In this document: one piece after another, positions 33,384 to 41,816 of the stretch
Numbering within the stretch: the stretch's first letter is position 1
How the letters are laid out: each line of letters begins with the position of its first letter
NCBI GenBank assembly: GCA_964564735.1
Contig: CAZMCH010000009.1
Span: 1-64,000, forward strand
Length of the DNA stretch: 64,000 nt
DNA from: CAZMCH01 sp964564735
Lineage (GTDB): Bacteria; Poribacteria; DTPJ01
Reading direction: 5' to 3'
Position numbers and translations under genes: made by a program
The notes under the pieces: model-generated
Told to the model about the DNA's origin: nothing
Database searches by the model: none
Seen by the model: only the letters and a program-made list of their open reading frames with translations

Positions 33384-34469
33384 ATGAAAACACTTTATTT
33401 TTCTTTATTATTCATTATTTTATTGCTTTTTGGAATTGGATGTTCTGATGATGTAGAGAGAGAAAATCCACTAGATGCCAAAAACATGAGAACAGGTGGT
33501 ATTATACCCGGAGTTACGGCACGTGCAGGCGATAGCCAAGTAACTTTGTCATGGCTTAGCATGGGCTTAGATGGTATTAAGGAATATAAAATATATAGAG
33601 CCTATAAAACCCCAGAAAACTTTGAATATGTTGCCTCAGTTCCATCAGGTGATCTTGATAGTTATGCTTATACTGATACTGGGCTTTTGAATGATGGCGA
33701 CAACGTTTATTTTTATAGGATCACTTATATTGATATAAATGGTCAAGAAACTCCAGACCCAATTAATCCACAAAATCTTCCGATTAATTGGTCAGTTCTT
33801 AATGTTATTCCAAGTCTAGCCCCTCCTGTGCCAAATGTAAGGGTTATGGAAGACCGAGATTTACAGGTCAGATTAATATGGGAAGGATATATTCAAAATG
33901 CGCCTTCTGATCTTGCAGGATACAAAGTATATATCGCACCAAAGGCAGAGGAAGGTCAAGAACAAAAAAGTCTTCAATTAGTTTCAATAATTGATGATCC
34001 AAGAGTTGAGTTTTATATAGATGGAAATGATTATCCAAGCAATAAGATAAACTTTACAAAAGATGGTATAAGCAAATTATACAAAGTGGTCGCATTTGAT
34101 CAAGCAGGTGTTGAGAGTGATTCACCAATTTTGGTGGGAACTTCACCAAATCTGCCTCCAAGCCCTCCTTCGCAATTCAAAGGGCGCTTTAGCTTAGGAC
34201 TTAACAGCTATGAGGTTAGGCTTGAATGGCAAAGAAGCCTTGAACCTGATGTTATTGGCTATAAGATGTATGCTTTACTCCCCGATGGAACAACAGAATT
34301 TAAAGGCTGGAAATATGATCCAAATGACAGAGTAGCAATTATATCTGACCGATATATTATTGTTGATGGCGTAACTATGGTAAAGCAGTATTATGTAACT
34401 GCTTATGACAATACACCAAGACCAGATGGTAAGAATGACGAAAGCGAACCGTCTGCTCTTGTCCCATGA
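33384..34469 (+). CDS. FN3-domain lipoprotein
   Basis: 361 residues. A lipobox (LLLFGIGC, Cys about residue 20) is followed by the SDDVERENPLDAKN linker seen in lipoproteins of FCB bacteria. Three fibronectin-type-III-like domains follow (about 45-135, 148-250, 255-360), with V.LSW, YKIYRA and YYVTAYDN strands. It is probably anchored to a membrane and surface- or periplasm-facing. Starts after AAGAGGTTTTAGATTGAT. Lies between the small secreted protein and the beta-barrel; a shared complex is inference. Confidence 0.8.
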   Translation: MKTLYFSLLFIILLLFGIGCSDDVERENPLDAKNMRTGGIIPGVTARAGDSQVTLSWLSMGLDGIKEYKIYRAYKTPENFEYVASVPSGDLDSYAYTDTGLLNDGDNVYFYRITYIDINGQETPDPINPQNLPINWSVLNVIPSLAPPVPNVRVMEDRDLQVRLIWEGYIQNAPSDLAGYKVYIAPKAEEGQEQKSLQLVSIIDDPRVEFYIDGNDYPSNKINFTKDGISKLYKVVAFDQAGVESDSPILVGTSPNLPPSPPSQFKGRFSLGLNSYEVRLEWQRSLEPDVIGYKMYALLPDGTTEFKGWKYDPNDRVAIISDRYIIVDGVTMVKQYYVTAYDNTPRPDGKNDESEPSALVP

Positions 34470-34496
34470 TTGCGGTATTTATTAGGAGAATGATAT

Positions 34497-35417
34497 ATGA
34501 AAACTCGATTTACATTCATTGTTATTATTGCGTTATTATTTAGTTTTATCATAGTTTATGATATTAAGGCACAAGGTATGACTCCTGTAAATATAAATCT
34601 TATTCCTACTGCGGAGACTCTAGGCAAAGGTGGCTATAGCTTTTCATCAGGTATGTATCCATATAGCGTTGATAAAGATACAGTTCAGCCAATTAAAATT
34701 GATATTGGCGGATTTTTCAAAGAATCTCATAATGTCAATGTCAAAAGCGATATATGGCTTATTCCTGTCAGAATAACTTATGGTATATCTGACAGACTTG
34801 ATTTTATGTTCGGCGGAACATATAGCACAGGTGATACTGAAAAATCTGTTTCTGATTATTATGAAATAGGTGATAAGGGCAAAGTGAGAGTTTATCCGCA
34901 ATCTGTTTTAGACGGTGCTATGGGAATGAAATATAATATCCAGAAGGCAGAAGATAAAAAACCATCACTTGCGTTTGGTGGTGAATTGCAGATGGGATAT
35001 ACAGTTGACGACGCATTGATTGATGAAACTCTTGAAGATAGCTTTCCGTTTATGGCTGTATTAATCTATATGTCTGGTAGCTATGATCTGAACATGATAA
35101 GCGTTCATGGTGGTTTTGGGATGTTTGTATCGTCAAAATCTGTTCAGACAAATGAAAGATTCAACATTCCTTTACAATTGGGAATTGAGATACCATTCGG
35201 TGCTTTTTCTGCTGTTGTGGATTTCACTTCATATAGACCATATTCTGGCGTTGGATTAAAGAATATTATTTCTGGTGGTTTCCGATATGACATAACTCAA
35301 AACGCAGCTTTTAATGCTAGTTTTGCAAGTGTCGGTGGTTTCACCATCGGACTTACTGTTGGTGGCAAAAAGCGTGAAGCGCCAAAACCGTCTCCTTCTG
35401 CACCAAGTTTGTTTTAA
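34497..35417 (+). CDS. Outer-membrane beta-barrel protein (porin-like)
   Basis: 306 residues. Signal peptide (about 1-26, ending IKAQG), then amphipathic strands such as RITYGISDRLDFMFGGTYS, GMKYNIQ, SVHGGFGMFV and FGAFSAVVDFTSYRPYSGVG. GGFTIGLTVGGKK precedes a short proline/serine tail ending in Phe. It resembles small transporter-like barrels, with no named family. It is 27 bases after the lipoprotein gene, ATG following TTAGGAGAATGATAT, and is likely cotranscribed with it. Confidence 0.7.
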   Translation: MKTRFTFIVIIALLFSFIIVYDIKAQGMTPVNINLIPTAETLGKGGYSFSSGMYPYSVDKDTVQPIKIDIGGFFKESHNVNVKSDIWLIPVRITYGISDRLDFMFGGTYSTGDTEKSVSDYYEIGDKGKVRVYPQSVLDGAMGMKYNIQKAEDKKPSLAFGGELQMGYTVDDALIDETLEDSFPFMAVLIYMSGSYDLNMISVHGGFGMFVSSKSVQTNERFNIPLQLGIEIPFGAFSAVVDFTSYRPYSGVGLKNIISGGFRYDITQNAAFNASFASVGGFTIGLTVGGKKREAPKPSPSAPSLF

Positions 35418-35426
35418 TTTGAGTTA

Positions 35427-35492
35427 TTCGCCAAAACAATAATACCATTTTGGTTGTATATTATTTGTAGCTTAGCCTTTTGTTTTGGCGAA
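35427..35492. repeat. 13-bp perfect inverted repeat after the beta-barrel gene
   Basis: TTCGCCAAAACAA (35427-35439) and TTGTTTTGGCGAA (35480-35492) are perfect inverted arms around 40 bases. The rest of 35418-35946 is AT-rich with no gene I recognise. The arms may form a large stem-loop at the end of the upstream transcript or may be ends of a tiny non-coding element. No T-run follows. Confidence 0.6.
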
Positions 35493-35946
35493 AATAGAAC
35501 CAATCTGATAGTTGAGTTATAATGCACAATTATTAAATAAAAATGGTGTAAATGTTTTATCTTACATTTTCTATCAAATATAGCTTTTTAGCGAGTTTAT
35601 TTTCCTTTATTTGCCATTTTTTCCTCCTATAATATAGATGTCTTTTTTGATAGAGTTTTGTCCTTGTGATTGGTTTGCCTGCAATAGTTTCTAGCCTTTT
35701 TGGTATTAGGTTTCTTGCCTTTTTCAGAAAATAAAAAAGTTGTGGATAATCAAGAGAAATGATATAATTTAGCTTAGGACTATGGGACTATAGGCTTGTA
35801 AAATAGTAGAAGAATATTAAGTAAAAAACAGATTAGAAATGAGATCAATTTATACCTAAATACAACAACACAAGACTTAATAAATAAAATGTAAAGCTAA
35901 TGAAAAAACTTAAAGAATTAACAAAATAAAAAAGGAGTTGATCGTA

Positions 35947-37761
35947 TTGAATGAATTTACACAGAAAAAAAGATTGCTAGAACCAGTTTTCACAAATTAT
36001 CAAATTAATGATGTTACAGAACCGAATTTGTTAAGGGAAATATTCCCCTATGATGATGTGCCGAGAATACAATTTGATTATAAGATTGTTCCAATTGAAC
36101 CAGCAGAAGATATATTTATCACTGACACGACATTCAGGGATGGACAACAAGCAAGACCGCCATATACGCCACAACAAATACTTGATCTGTTTAAATTTTT
36201 GCATAGATTAGGTGGACCAAACGGAGTAATAAGACAATCGGAATTTTTTATTTATAGCGATACTGACAGAGAAGCAATTGAAAAATGTTTTGAATGTGGA
36301 TACCAATATCCAGAGATAACAAGTTGGATAAGGGCAAGCAAAAAAGACCTTCAAATCGCAAAATCCATTGGAGTAAAAGAAACGGGCTTGTTGATGTCAA
36401 TATCAGATTACCACGTTTTTTTAAAGCTAGGCAAGACAAGGATGCAAGCCACAGAAGACTATCTTGATGTTGTCAGATCAGTCATAGAAGCAGGCATTAC
36501 GCCAAGATGCCATCTCGAGGACATTACAAGGGCGGACTTTTATGGGTTTGTGATTCCATTCGTCCAGCAACTTATGAAAGTTAGTGAAGAAAGCGGAAAG
36601 CCAATTAAAGTGAGGGCTTGTGATACAATGGGCTATGGAGTCAGCAATCCAGAAGCCTCATTGCCAAGAAGCGTTCCAAAGATAATTCACGCTCTCACGC
36701 ATGAATGTGGAGTTCCACCAGCACAAATAGAATGGCATGGACACAACGATTTCCACAAAGTTCAGGTCAATGCTACAACAGCTTGGCTTTACGGCTGTTC
36801 GGGTGCAAATGGAACTTTATTAGGTTTGGGCGAAAGAACAGGCAACCCACCCATAGAAGGCTTGATAATTGACTATATCGGCTTGACTGGCAAAACAAAC
36901 GGAGTAGATACAACCGTCATCACCGAAATCGCCGAATACTTTGAGAAGGAACTAAAATACAAGATACCTGCAAATTATCCGTTTGTTGGAGCCGAATTCA
37001 ATGCCACAAGGGCTGGAATACATGCTGACGGCGTTCTAAAAGACCCTGAAATATATACGATTTTTAATACAGATAAAATCCTAAAACGTCCTTTAGATGT
37101 AATTATAGATCATAAATCTGGTTTGGCAAGCATAGCCTATTGGGTAAACAGGCGACTTGGCTTAAAGGGCGATGATGCTATTGACAAACGACATCCGGGC
37201 GTTGTAAGGATAAATGAATGGGTTGAGGCTCAATATGCAAAAGGTAGAATAACAAGCATATCTTCTGATGAAATGCTTTTGCAGGCAAAGAAATTTTTGC
37301 CTGATCTTTTTGAATCTGATCTTGATAAGCTTAAGATAAAAGCCAGAGAGATAGCAACTCATCTTGTCGAGGATGCTGTCGAGACAGAAGCAATGAAATC
37401 AATGAGACCTGAGCAACAAGAACCAATAATGCTTAAGATGATTAATGAATATCCTTTTATACAATGGATATATGTTACTGATCTTGATGGTAAAATGGTT
37501 ACGAAAAACATAGTTCATGTTGAGGATAAGGGAAAATATTTAAACGTTGGACCAAATGATAACTTCTCTGATCGTCCTTGGTTTGTTGGACCCTTGAAAA
37601 ATGGGAAAGCTCATGTTACAGATTTCTATATATCAAGATATACAGGGGCTTTGTGTATAACAGTCTCTGCACCAATTAGGAACGCTTCGGAAGATATAAT
37701 CGGTATAATGGGTCTGGATATTAGGTTTGAGGAATTAGTTAAACTAGAGGAAAACGATTAG
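35947..37761 (+). CDS. Re-citrate synthase/homocitrate-synthase-like enzyme fused to a Cache-like domain
   Basis: About 604 residues from TTG 35947 (AAAGGAG 10 bases upstream; TTG 35938 is too close). Numbering below counts from 35938. HMGL-type TIM barrel: TTFRDGQQ (64-71, the RDGxQ active-site motif), HLEDITRAD (192-200), CDTMGYG, and HGHND (267-271, metal ligands), then NPPIEGL. The segment DTTFRDGQQARPPYT with GGPNGVIRQ is what I recall of Re-citrate synthases and their relatives. Residues ~505-600 (WIYVTDLDGK, SDRPWFVGPLKNGKAHVTD, ITVSAPIRN, GIMGLDI) resemble a Cache/PDC sensor domain, normally extracellular in receptors; here no TM helix or signal peptide is present. It should condense acetyl-CoA with a 2-oxoacid. 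The LeuC/aconitase-family gene downstream would act next. Confidence 0.8.
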   Translation: MNEFTQKKRLLEPVFTNYQINDVTEPNLLREIFPYDDVPRIQFDYKIVPIEPAEDIFITDTTFRDGQQARPPYTPQQILDLFKFLHRLGGPNGVIRQSEFFIYSDTDREAIEKCFECGYQYPEITSWIRASKKDLQIAKSIGVKETGLLMSISDYHVFLKLGKTRMQATEDYLDVVRSVIEAGITPRCHLEDITRADFYGFVIPFVQQLMKVSEESGKPIKVRACDTMGYGVSNPEASLPRSVPKIIHALTHECGVPPAQIEWHGHNDFHKVQVNATTAWLYGCSGANGTLLGLGERTGNPPIEGLIIDYIGLTGKTNGVDTTVITEIAEYFEKELKYKIPANYPFVGAEFNATRAGIHADGVLKDPEIYTIFNTDKILKRPLDVIIDHKSGLASIAYWVNRRLGLKGDDAIDKRHPGVVRINEWVEAQYAKGRITSISSDEMLLQAKKFLPDLFESDLDKLKIKAREIATHLVEDAVETEAMKSMRPEQQEPIMLKMINEYPFIQWIYVTDLDGKMVTKNIVHVEDKGKYLNVGPNDNFSDRPWFVGPLKNGKAHVTDFYISRYTGALCITVSAPIRNASEDIIGIMGLDIRFEELVKLEEND

Positions 37762-37780
37762 TCTAATCCAGATTTACTTT

Positions 37781-37807
37781 TTACCACCAAGACACAAAGG
37801 CACTAAG
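37781..37807. repeat. Left flank of GxxExxY element (inverted to right flank)
   Basis: TTACCACCAAGACACAAAGG followed by CACTAAG. The reverse complement of the right flank (38204-38222) gives TTACCACAAAGACACTAAG, the same but for one base and an 8-base deletion. The pair brackets the frameshifted GxxExxY gene, as terminal inverted repeats of a small element would. Confidence 0.6.
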
Positions 37808-37811
37808 AAAA

Positions 37812-38203
37812 GTGGAATACATTTCATTATCTGATAAAGAAGAAACCGTAGGCAAAATTATAGTAGATTCGGCTTATACTGCTCATAAGTCACTTGGACC
37901 CGGTTTGCTAGAAAATGTTTATGAAGTCTGCTTCTGTCATGAATTAACCAAGAGAGGATTATCTAACCAAAGGCAAGTATCTGTTCCTATTGTATATGAT
38001 GGCATTAAATTTGATGAAGCATGCGAATCGATGTTCTTGTTGAGGACCTAGTTATTTGTGAGTTAAAGGCGGTTGAAGCAATTAAGGAGATTTTTACTGC
38101 TCAACTCTTAACTCAGATGAAATTGCCAAAAAAACGTCTTGGTTTTCTGATTAACTTTAATGTAACAACGATTAAAACTGGAATAAAGCGATTGATTTTG
38201 TAA
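37812..38203 (+). pseudogene. GxxExxY protein gene, frameshifted
   Basis: The N-terminal half (37812-38051) has GPGLLENVYEVCFCHEL, the GxxExxY signature, and QVSVPIVYDGIKFDE. The C-terminal half continues in another frame (38021-38203) with MRIDVLVEDLVICELKAVE, AQLLTQMKLPKKRLGFLINFN and IKTGIKRLIL. In intact relatives these are one ~130-residue chain (..YDGIKLD..RIDLLVED..ELKAV..). The break falls near 38020-38030 and is explained by one missing base. The family has a PD-(D/E)XK-like appearance (D..ELK) and unknown function. GTG start at 37812. Inactivated, a sequencing error, or less likely programmed shifting. Confidence 0.85.
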
Positions 38204-38222
38204 ACTTAGTGTCTTTGTGGTA
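38204..38222. repeat. Right flank of GxxExxY element
   Basis: ACTTAGTGTCTTTGTGGTAA-type sequence, the inverted counterpart of 37781-37807 lacking 8 internal bases. A further fragment lies at 76-101. Confidence 0.6.
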
Positions 38223-38247
38223 ATAATAATATTGATAGGAAGGGAAT

Positions 38248-39501
38248 ATGGGAAAAACAATTGCAGAAAAAATAATTAGTGAACATGCAGGAAAAGATGT
38301 ATCAGCAGGCGATTTGGCTATTGCAAAGGTTGATCTGTGTCTTTTGCAGGATGGAACGGGACCATTGGCAGTTAGAGAACTTCAAAAGCTTGGCATGGAG
38401 AAGGTCTTTAATCCAGAAGGAACAGTATTATTTATAGACCATTCTTCTCCAAGCCCAAGAGCAGAACTCTCAAATGATCATGTGTTATTACGAAGTTTTG
38501 CTAAAAAGACTGGTGCAAGGTTATCGGATGTTGGTTGCGGGATATGCCATCAAGTTATGGCTGAAGATTATGTCAGCCCTGGTGATATACTCGTTGGCTC
38601 GGATTCGCATACATGCACAGGAGGCGCGCTTGGTGCATTCTCAACAGGCATGGGATCAACGGATGTAGCAATAGCTATGGCATTAGGCAAAACATGGTTG
38701 AGAGTGCCTGATAGCTTCAAGATACACGTTACTGGAAAATTCCAGAAAGGTGTATATCCAAAAGACCTTATATTACATATAATCGGCATGATCGGTGCTG
38801 ATGGTGCTGATTATAGAGCGCTTGAGTTTTGCGGAGAAACTATCGAGAATATGGAAATGTCTGGTAGGCTTACGCTTTGTAATATGGCAATAGAAGCAGG
38901 CGCAAAAACTGGCATGGTTGCATCTGATGATAGAACGTTGGAGTATCTAAAAGAATATGGTCGCGCTGATAAATTCCGCAGGATCATAGCAGATGAAGAT
39001 GCTATTTATGAAAGAGTTATAGACATTGATGTTTCTGAACTTCCACCAATAATAGCATTTCCACATACTGTTGACAATACAAAATCAGTAGAAGAAGCAA
39101 AAGGGATAAAGATACATCAGGTTTTTCTCGGCTCATGCACAAACTGCAGAATAGATGATCTTCGTATTTCGGCAGAGATTTTAAAAGGCAAAAAGGTTCA
39201 TACTGACGTTAGATTGCTTGTAACACCTGCATCAAAAAAGGTTTATTTACAGGCAAGCAAAGAAGGCTTGCTTGATATACTCGTTGAGGCTGGCGCTACG
39301 GTAAGTTCACCGGGCTGTGCTGTCTGTTGTGGAATACATGAGGGCATCCTCGCTGATGAAGAAGTCTGTATTGCTACATCAAACAGAAACTTTCTCGGCA
39401 GAATGGGTAATCCAAAGTCTTATGTTTATCTTGCATCTCCAGCAACTGTCTCTGTCAGCGCCATTACAGGCGAAATAACCGATCCCAGAGATTATCTGTA
39501 A
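38248..39501 (+). CDS. Aconitase/3-isopropylmalate dehydratase family large subunit
   Basis: 417 residues, the archaeal/HACN-like length. Cluster-binding cysteines are Cys297 (GSCTNC), Cys357 and Cys360 (GCAVC). Substrate-site motifs include DHSSPSP (64-70), GSDSHTCTGGALGAF (117-131) and GSTDVA. It binds a [4Fe-4S] cluster and isomerises hydroxy-acids (isopropylmalate, homocitrate or citrate type) with a separate small subunit. No small subunit gene is adjacent. Gene order after the Re-citrate-synthase-like enzyme suggests it handles that product; which acid cannot be told. GTG/ATG issue absent: ATG at 38248 after GGAAGGGAAT. Confidence 0.9.
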   Translation: MGKTIAEKIISEHAGKDVSAGDLAIAKVDLCLLQDGTGPLAVRELQKLGMEKVFNPEGTVLFIDHSSPSPRAELSNDHVLLRSFAKKTGARLSDVGCGICHQVMAEDYVSPGDILVGSDSHTCTGGALGAFSTGMGSTDVAIAMALGKTWLRVPDSFKIHVTGKFQKGVYPKDLILHIIGMIGADGADYRALEFCGETIENMEMSGRLTLCNMAIEAGAKTGMVASDDRTLEYLKEYGRADKFRRIIADEDAIYERVIDIDVSELPPIIAFPHTVDNTKSVEEAKGIKIHQVFLGSCTNCRIDDLRISAEILKGKKVHTDVRLLVTPASKKVYLQASKEGLLDILVEAGATVSSPGCAVCCGIHEGILADEEVCIATSNRNFLGRMGNPKSYVYLASPATVSVSAITGEITDPRDYL

Positions 39502-39519
39502 TAAAGAGGTAATTTGTTG

Positions 39520-39723
39520 ATGTTAGCTATTAAAGAACAATTTATAGTTGATGAAATTGGGAATAAAATTGCCGTTATTTTGGGCATTGATGATTATAGA
39601 AAACTACTTGAGGAACTGGAAGAATTAGAAGCCATTTGTGCCTATGACAAAGCCAAAGCTTCAAATGATGAGATAATATCATTTGAACAAGCAATTGAGG
39701 AAATTGAGCGAGATAGGCAATGA
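39520..39723 (+). CDS. Antitoxin-like protein (RelB/Phd-like), partner of RelE-like toxin
   Basis: About 67 residues. Pattern FIVDEIGNKIAVILGIDDYRKLLEELEELE: a short beta N-terminus, then a Glu-rich helix as in prevent-host-death/RelB-like antitoxins. It overlaps the downstream toxin by 4 bases (ATGA). I take ATG 39520 (AAAGAGG upstream at about 39504); TTG 39514 and TTG 39517 are alternatives. It lies 18 bases after the aconitase-family gene and may be cotranscribed with it. Confidence 0.75.
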   Translation: MLAIKEQFIVDEIGNKIAVILGIDDYRKLLEELEELEAICAYDKAKASNDEIISFEQAIEEIERDRQ

Positions 39724-39974
39724 ATTATTCTATTTCGATCCTACGTCAAGCTCAAAAGGTGTTAGCAAGATTTCCTCAAAATAGCTATGAACGTGTTCGT
39801 GATGCGATTTTCTCTCTCAAACAAAATCCTAGACCTTATGGTTGTTTGAAGTTAACTGAACGTGAAGGCTGGCGAATCCGAATCGGTGATTATCGTGTAA
39901 TTTATGATATTGATGATGATAATAAAATTATAACCATCTTGGATATTGGCTCTCGTCAGAATATATATCGTTAG
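39720..39974 (+). CDS. RelE/ParE-superfamily toxin
   Basis: 84 residues. Signature FPQNSYERVRDAIFSLKQNPRPYGCLKLTEREGWRIRIGDYRVIYDID (quoted in part): YGCxKL, the WRIRIGDYRVIY strand pair and the C-terminal DIGSRQNIYR are the RelE toxin core, including Arg residues used for ribosome-dependent mRNA cleavage. ATG overlaps the antitoxin stop (ATGA). Typical type II module. It sits between the aconitase-family gene and the histidine kinase. Confidence 0.88.
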   Translation: MNYSISILRQAQKVLARFPQNSYERVRDAIFSLKQNPRPYGCLKLTEREGWRIRIGDYRVIYDIDDDNKIITILDIGSRQNIYR

Positions 39975-40015
39975 ATTATTGAAATCAATAGCAATTTTAA
40001 GCTTGTAATTTTGTT

Positions 40016-41482
40016 ATGCGCCTTGAATGGAAATACACACTGCTTATAAATGTCTTTATACTCCTGACAATGAGTGTCTTTTATCTCATTGATGACAGGA
40101 TGTTAGAGAGAGAGATTGTTCAAGCAGTAATAAGAGACCATTCCAGAGGCGCATCAATGCGAGATATTGCAAGCGACATCCAAAGACGTATCGCTGGCAA
40201 GCGTGATACTGATGAAGTTTCAAATATCATAAGGGGAACAAAGCTCAATAGCACAGAATGGAATATTGTTGACATCAACGTTACTGATGCAAATGGCGTC
40301 ATAATCGCCAATCTGATTGGGAATCCAATTCACGATTTGCTTGATGATAATGATATGAAAAGGATAAAAGCTGGACAGATGAGGGTCCGCTATCCTCCGC
40401 AGGGCTATCGTGGACATTGGGTAATTGAGTTTTTGCTACCTTATGTTGTTGAAGATGATGAACAAGGGATCGAACTTGGCGCGCTCCAAATAATGTTTTC
40501 AACAAAAGATATTGCTATTTATGCACGTCAATTAAGGCTAAAACATCTCTTTTATGTTGCTGTTGTTACTATTGCTCTTACGATATTTATTAATCCTGTT
40601 ACCAGTTATCTTATTGTTCGAAGAATTGAAAGCCTAATGGAAACAATAACAGCGGCGCAGTCAGGCGATCTTGCTGTTCGTGCAAGCGATTCATCGAGAG
40701 ATGAGATTGGACGTCTAGGGGCTAGTATAAATAGAATGATCGAGCATATAAGTTCTGAACATAATAAAAGAGTTCAATCGCTTGGTAATCTTGCCGCTGG
40801 AGTTGCACATGAAGTCCGTAATCCATTGAATTCTATGTCCATTACAATTCAATATCTAAAAGACATCATTGGTGAACTTTGTGAAACTGAATCCAAAGAT
40901 CAAGAAGCAGAAAGAGATGCTCATGAATGCCTTGATATTATGTCTCGCCAAGTAAAAGAACTAGATCGTATAGTAGAGGAGTTTTTGCAATTAGCACGAC
41001 CAACAGTAATGAACTGGAAAATCATAAATTTAAATGACTTTATAAATGAATTAATGCGCAATTTTTCATCTCGTCTTGAAGTTGGTAAGGCAGAATTATC
41101 ATGTAGTTATTCTAATAAACCTATATATACAAAAATTGACCATGATAAGCTAGGGCAGGCGATCTCAAATATAGTAATTAATGGGATTCAGGCAATGCCA
41201 GAAGGCGGGGAACTTTTTGTAAAAGTATCGGAAGATATAGAGAATAAAAAAGCAATTATTGAGATAAGCGATACAGGGATCGGAATATCACAAGAGAATG
41301 TTGACCGTTTATTCGAGCCATATTTTACAACTAAGTCTGATGGAACAGGCTTGGGATTGGCAATAACCCATAAGATAATAGAAGCGCATAATGGCGAGAT
41401 TCGTGTTGTCAGCAAAGAAGGTCAGGGTGCAACTTTTTCGATTATCTTGCCGTTGTATGATATAATTCATGGGGAAAAATAA
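40016..41482 (+). CDS. Membrane sensor histidine kinase
   Basis: 488 residues. TM1 about 9-25, extracytoplasmic sensor about 26-175, TM2 about 178-202, HAMP about 203-252, HisKA with His265 in AHEVRNPLNS, HATPase with N box around 385-390 (ISNIVINGIQAMPEGG), DTGIGI (419-424), F box and GTGLGLAI (443-450). This layout is of NtrB/AtoS/ZraS-like kinases that pair with sigma-54 activators. The matching NtrC-type regulator is at 42043, separated by a broken nuclease gene and a DUF2283 gene. Start ATG 40016 has a weak ribosome site. Signal unknown. Confidence 0.92.
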   Translation: MRLEWKYTLLINVFILLTMSVFYLIDDRMLEREIVQAVIRDHSRGASMRDIASDIQRRIAGKRDTDEVSNIIRGTKLNSTEWNIVDINVTDANGVIIANLIGNPIHDLLDDNDMKRIKAGQMRVRYPPQGYRGHWVIEFLLPYVVEDDEQGIELGALQIMFSTKDIAIYARQLRLKHLFYVAVVTIALTIFINPVTSYLIVRRIESLMETITAAQSGDLAVRASDSSRDEIGRLGASINRMIEHISSEHNKRVQSLGNLAAGVAHEVRNPLNSMSITIQYLKDIIGELCETESKDQEAERDAHECLDIMSRQVKELDRIVEEFLQLARPTVMNWKIINLNDFINELMRNFSSRLEVGKAELSCSYSNKPIYTKIDHDKLGQAISNIVINGIQAMPEGGELFVKVSEDIENKKAIIEISDTGIGISQENVDRLFEPYFTTKSDGTGLGLAITHKIIEAHNGEIRVVSKEGQGATFSIILPLYDIIHGEK

Positions 41483-41508
41483 ACCTAAAATCAAGGATAG
41501 CAGAATTG

Positions 41509-41816
41509 TTGATAATAAACTCACATAATAATATTCCTATCCGATTAACTGATGAAAGATGGCATCATATAATTATCCGTCATCCAGAAATGTCTAATCT
41601 AAGGCAAGAGGTTTTGGAAACTCTAACAAAACCAGATATAATACAACAAGGAGATTTTGAGAACTATTAGCTATTCGATTTTATCATGAAACATCATTAA
41701 CTAACAAGTTTCTTGTAGTTGCTTATCGGGAGTTAAGTCAGAATGACGGTTTTATTATAACAGCTTATTTGACTAACGAATCATCACATAAGAGAGTCAT
41801 TTTATGGAAGCATTAA
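41509..41816 (+). pseudogene. PBECR/RelE-like nuclease-type gene, frameshifted
   Basis: The first part (TTG 41509 to TAG 41668-41670) reads IPIRLTDERWHHIIIRHPEM, then ETLTKPDIIQQGDF. The second part continues in another frame as ELLAIRFYHETS, TNKFLVVAYRELSQNDGFIITAYLT and HKRVILWKH, ending at 41816. Together they match a ~100-residue family often drawn as a phage Barnase-EndoU-ColicinE5/D-RelE-like nuclease (from memory; the order 'QQGDFGELLAIRFY' is typical). One base lost near 41660 explains the break. The end overlaps the DUF2283 start (41804), the usual toxin-antitoxin-like arrangement. Confidence 0.75.

Noticed and set aside
38010..38040. Programmed frameshifting in the GxxExxY gene
   Set aside because: No slippery heptamer or stimulatory stem at the break. 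Decay or read error is simpler.
41655..41675. Selenocysteine or stop readthrough in the nuclease gene
   Set aside because: The in-frame stop is TAG, not TGA, and the downstream match is in another frame.
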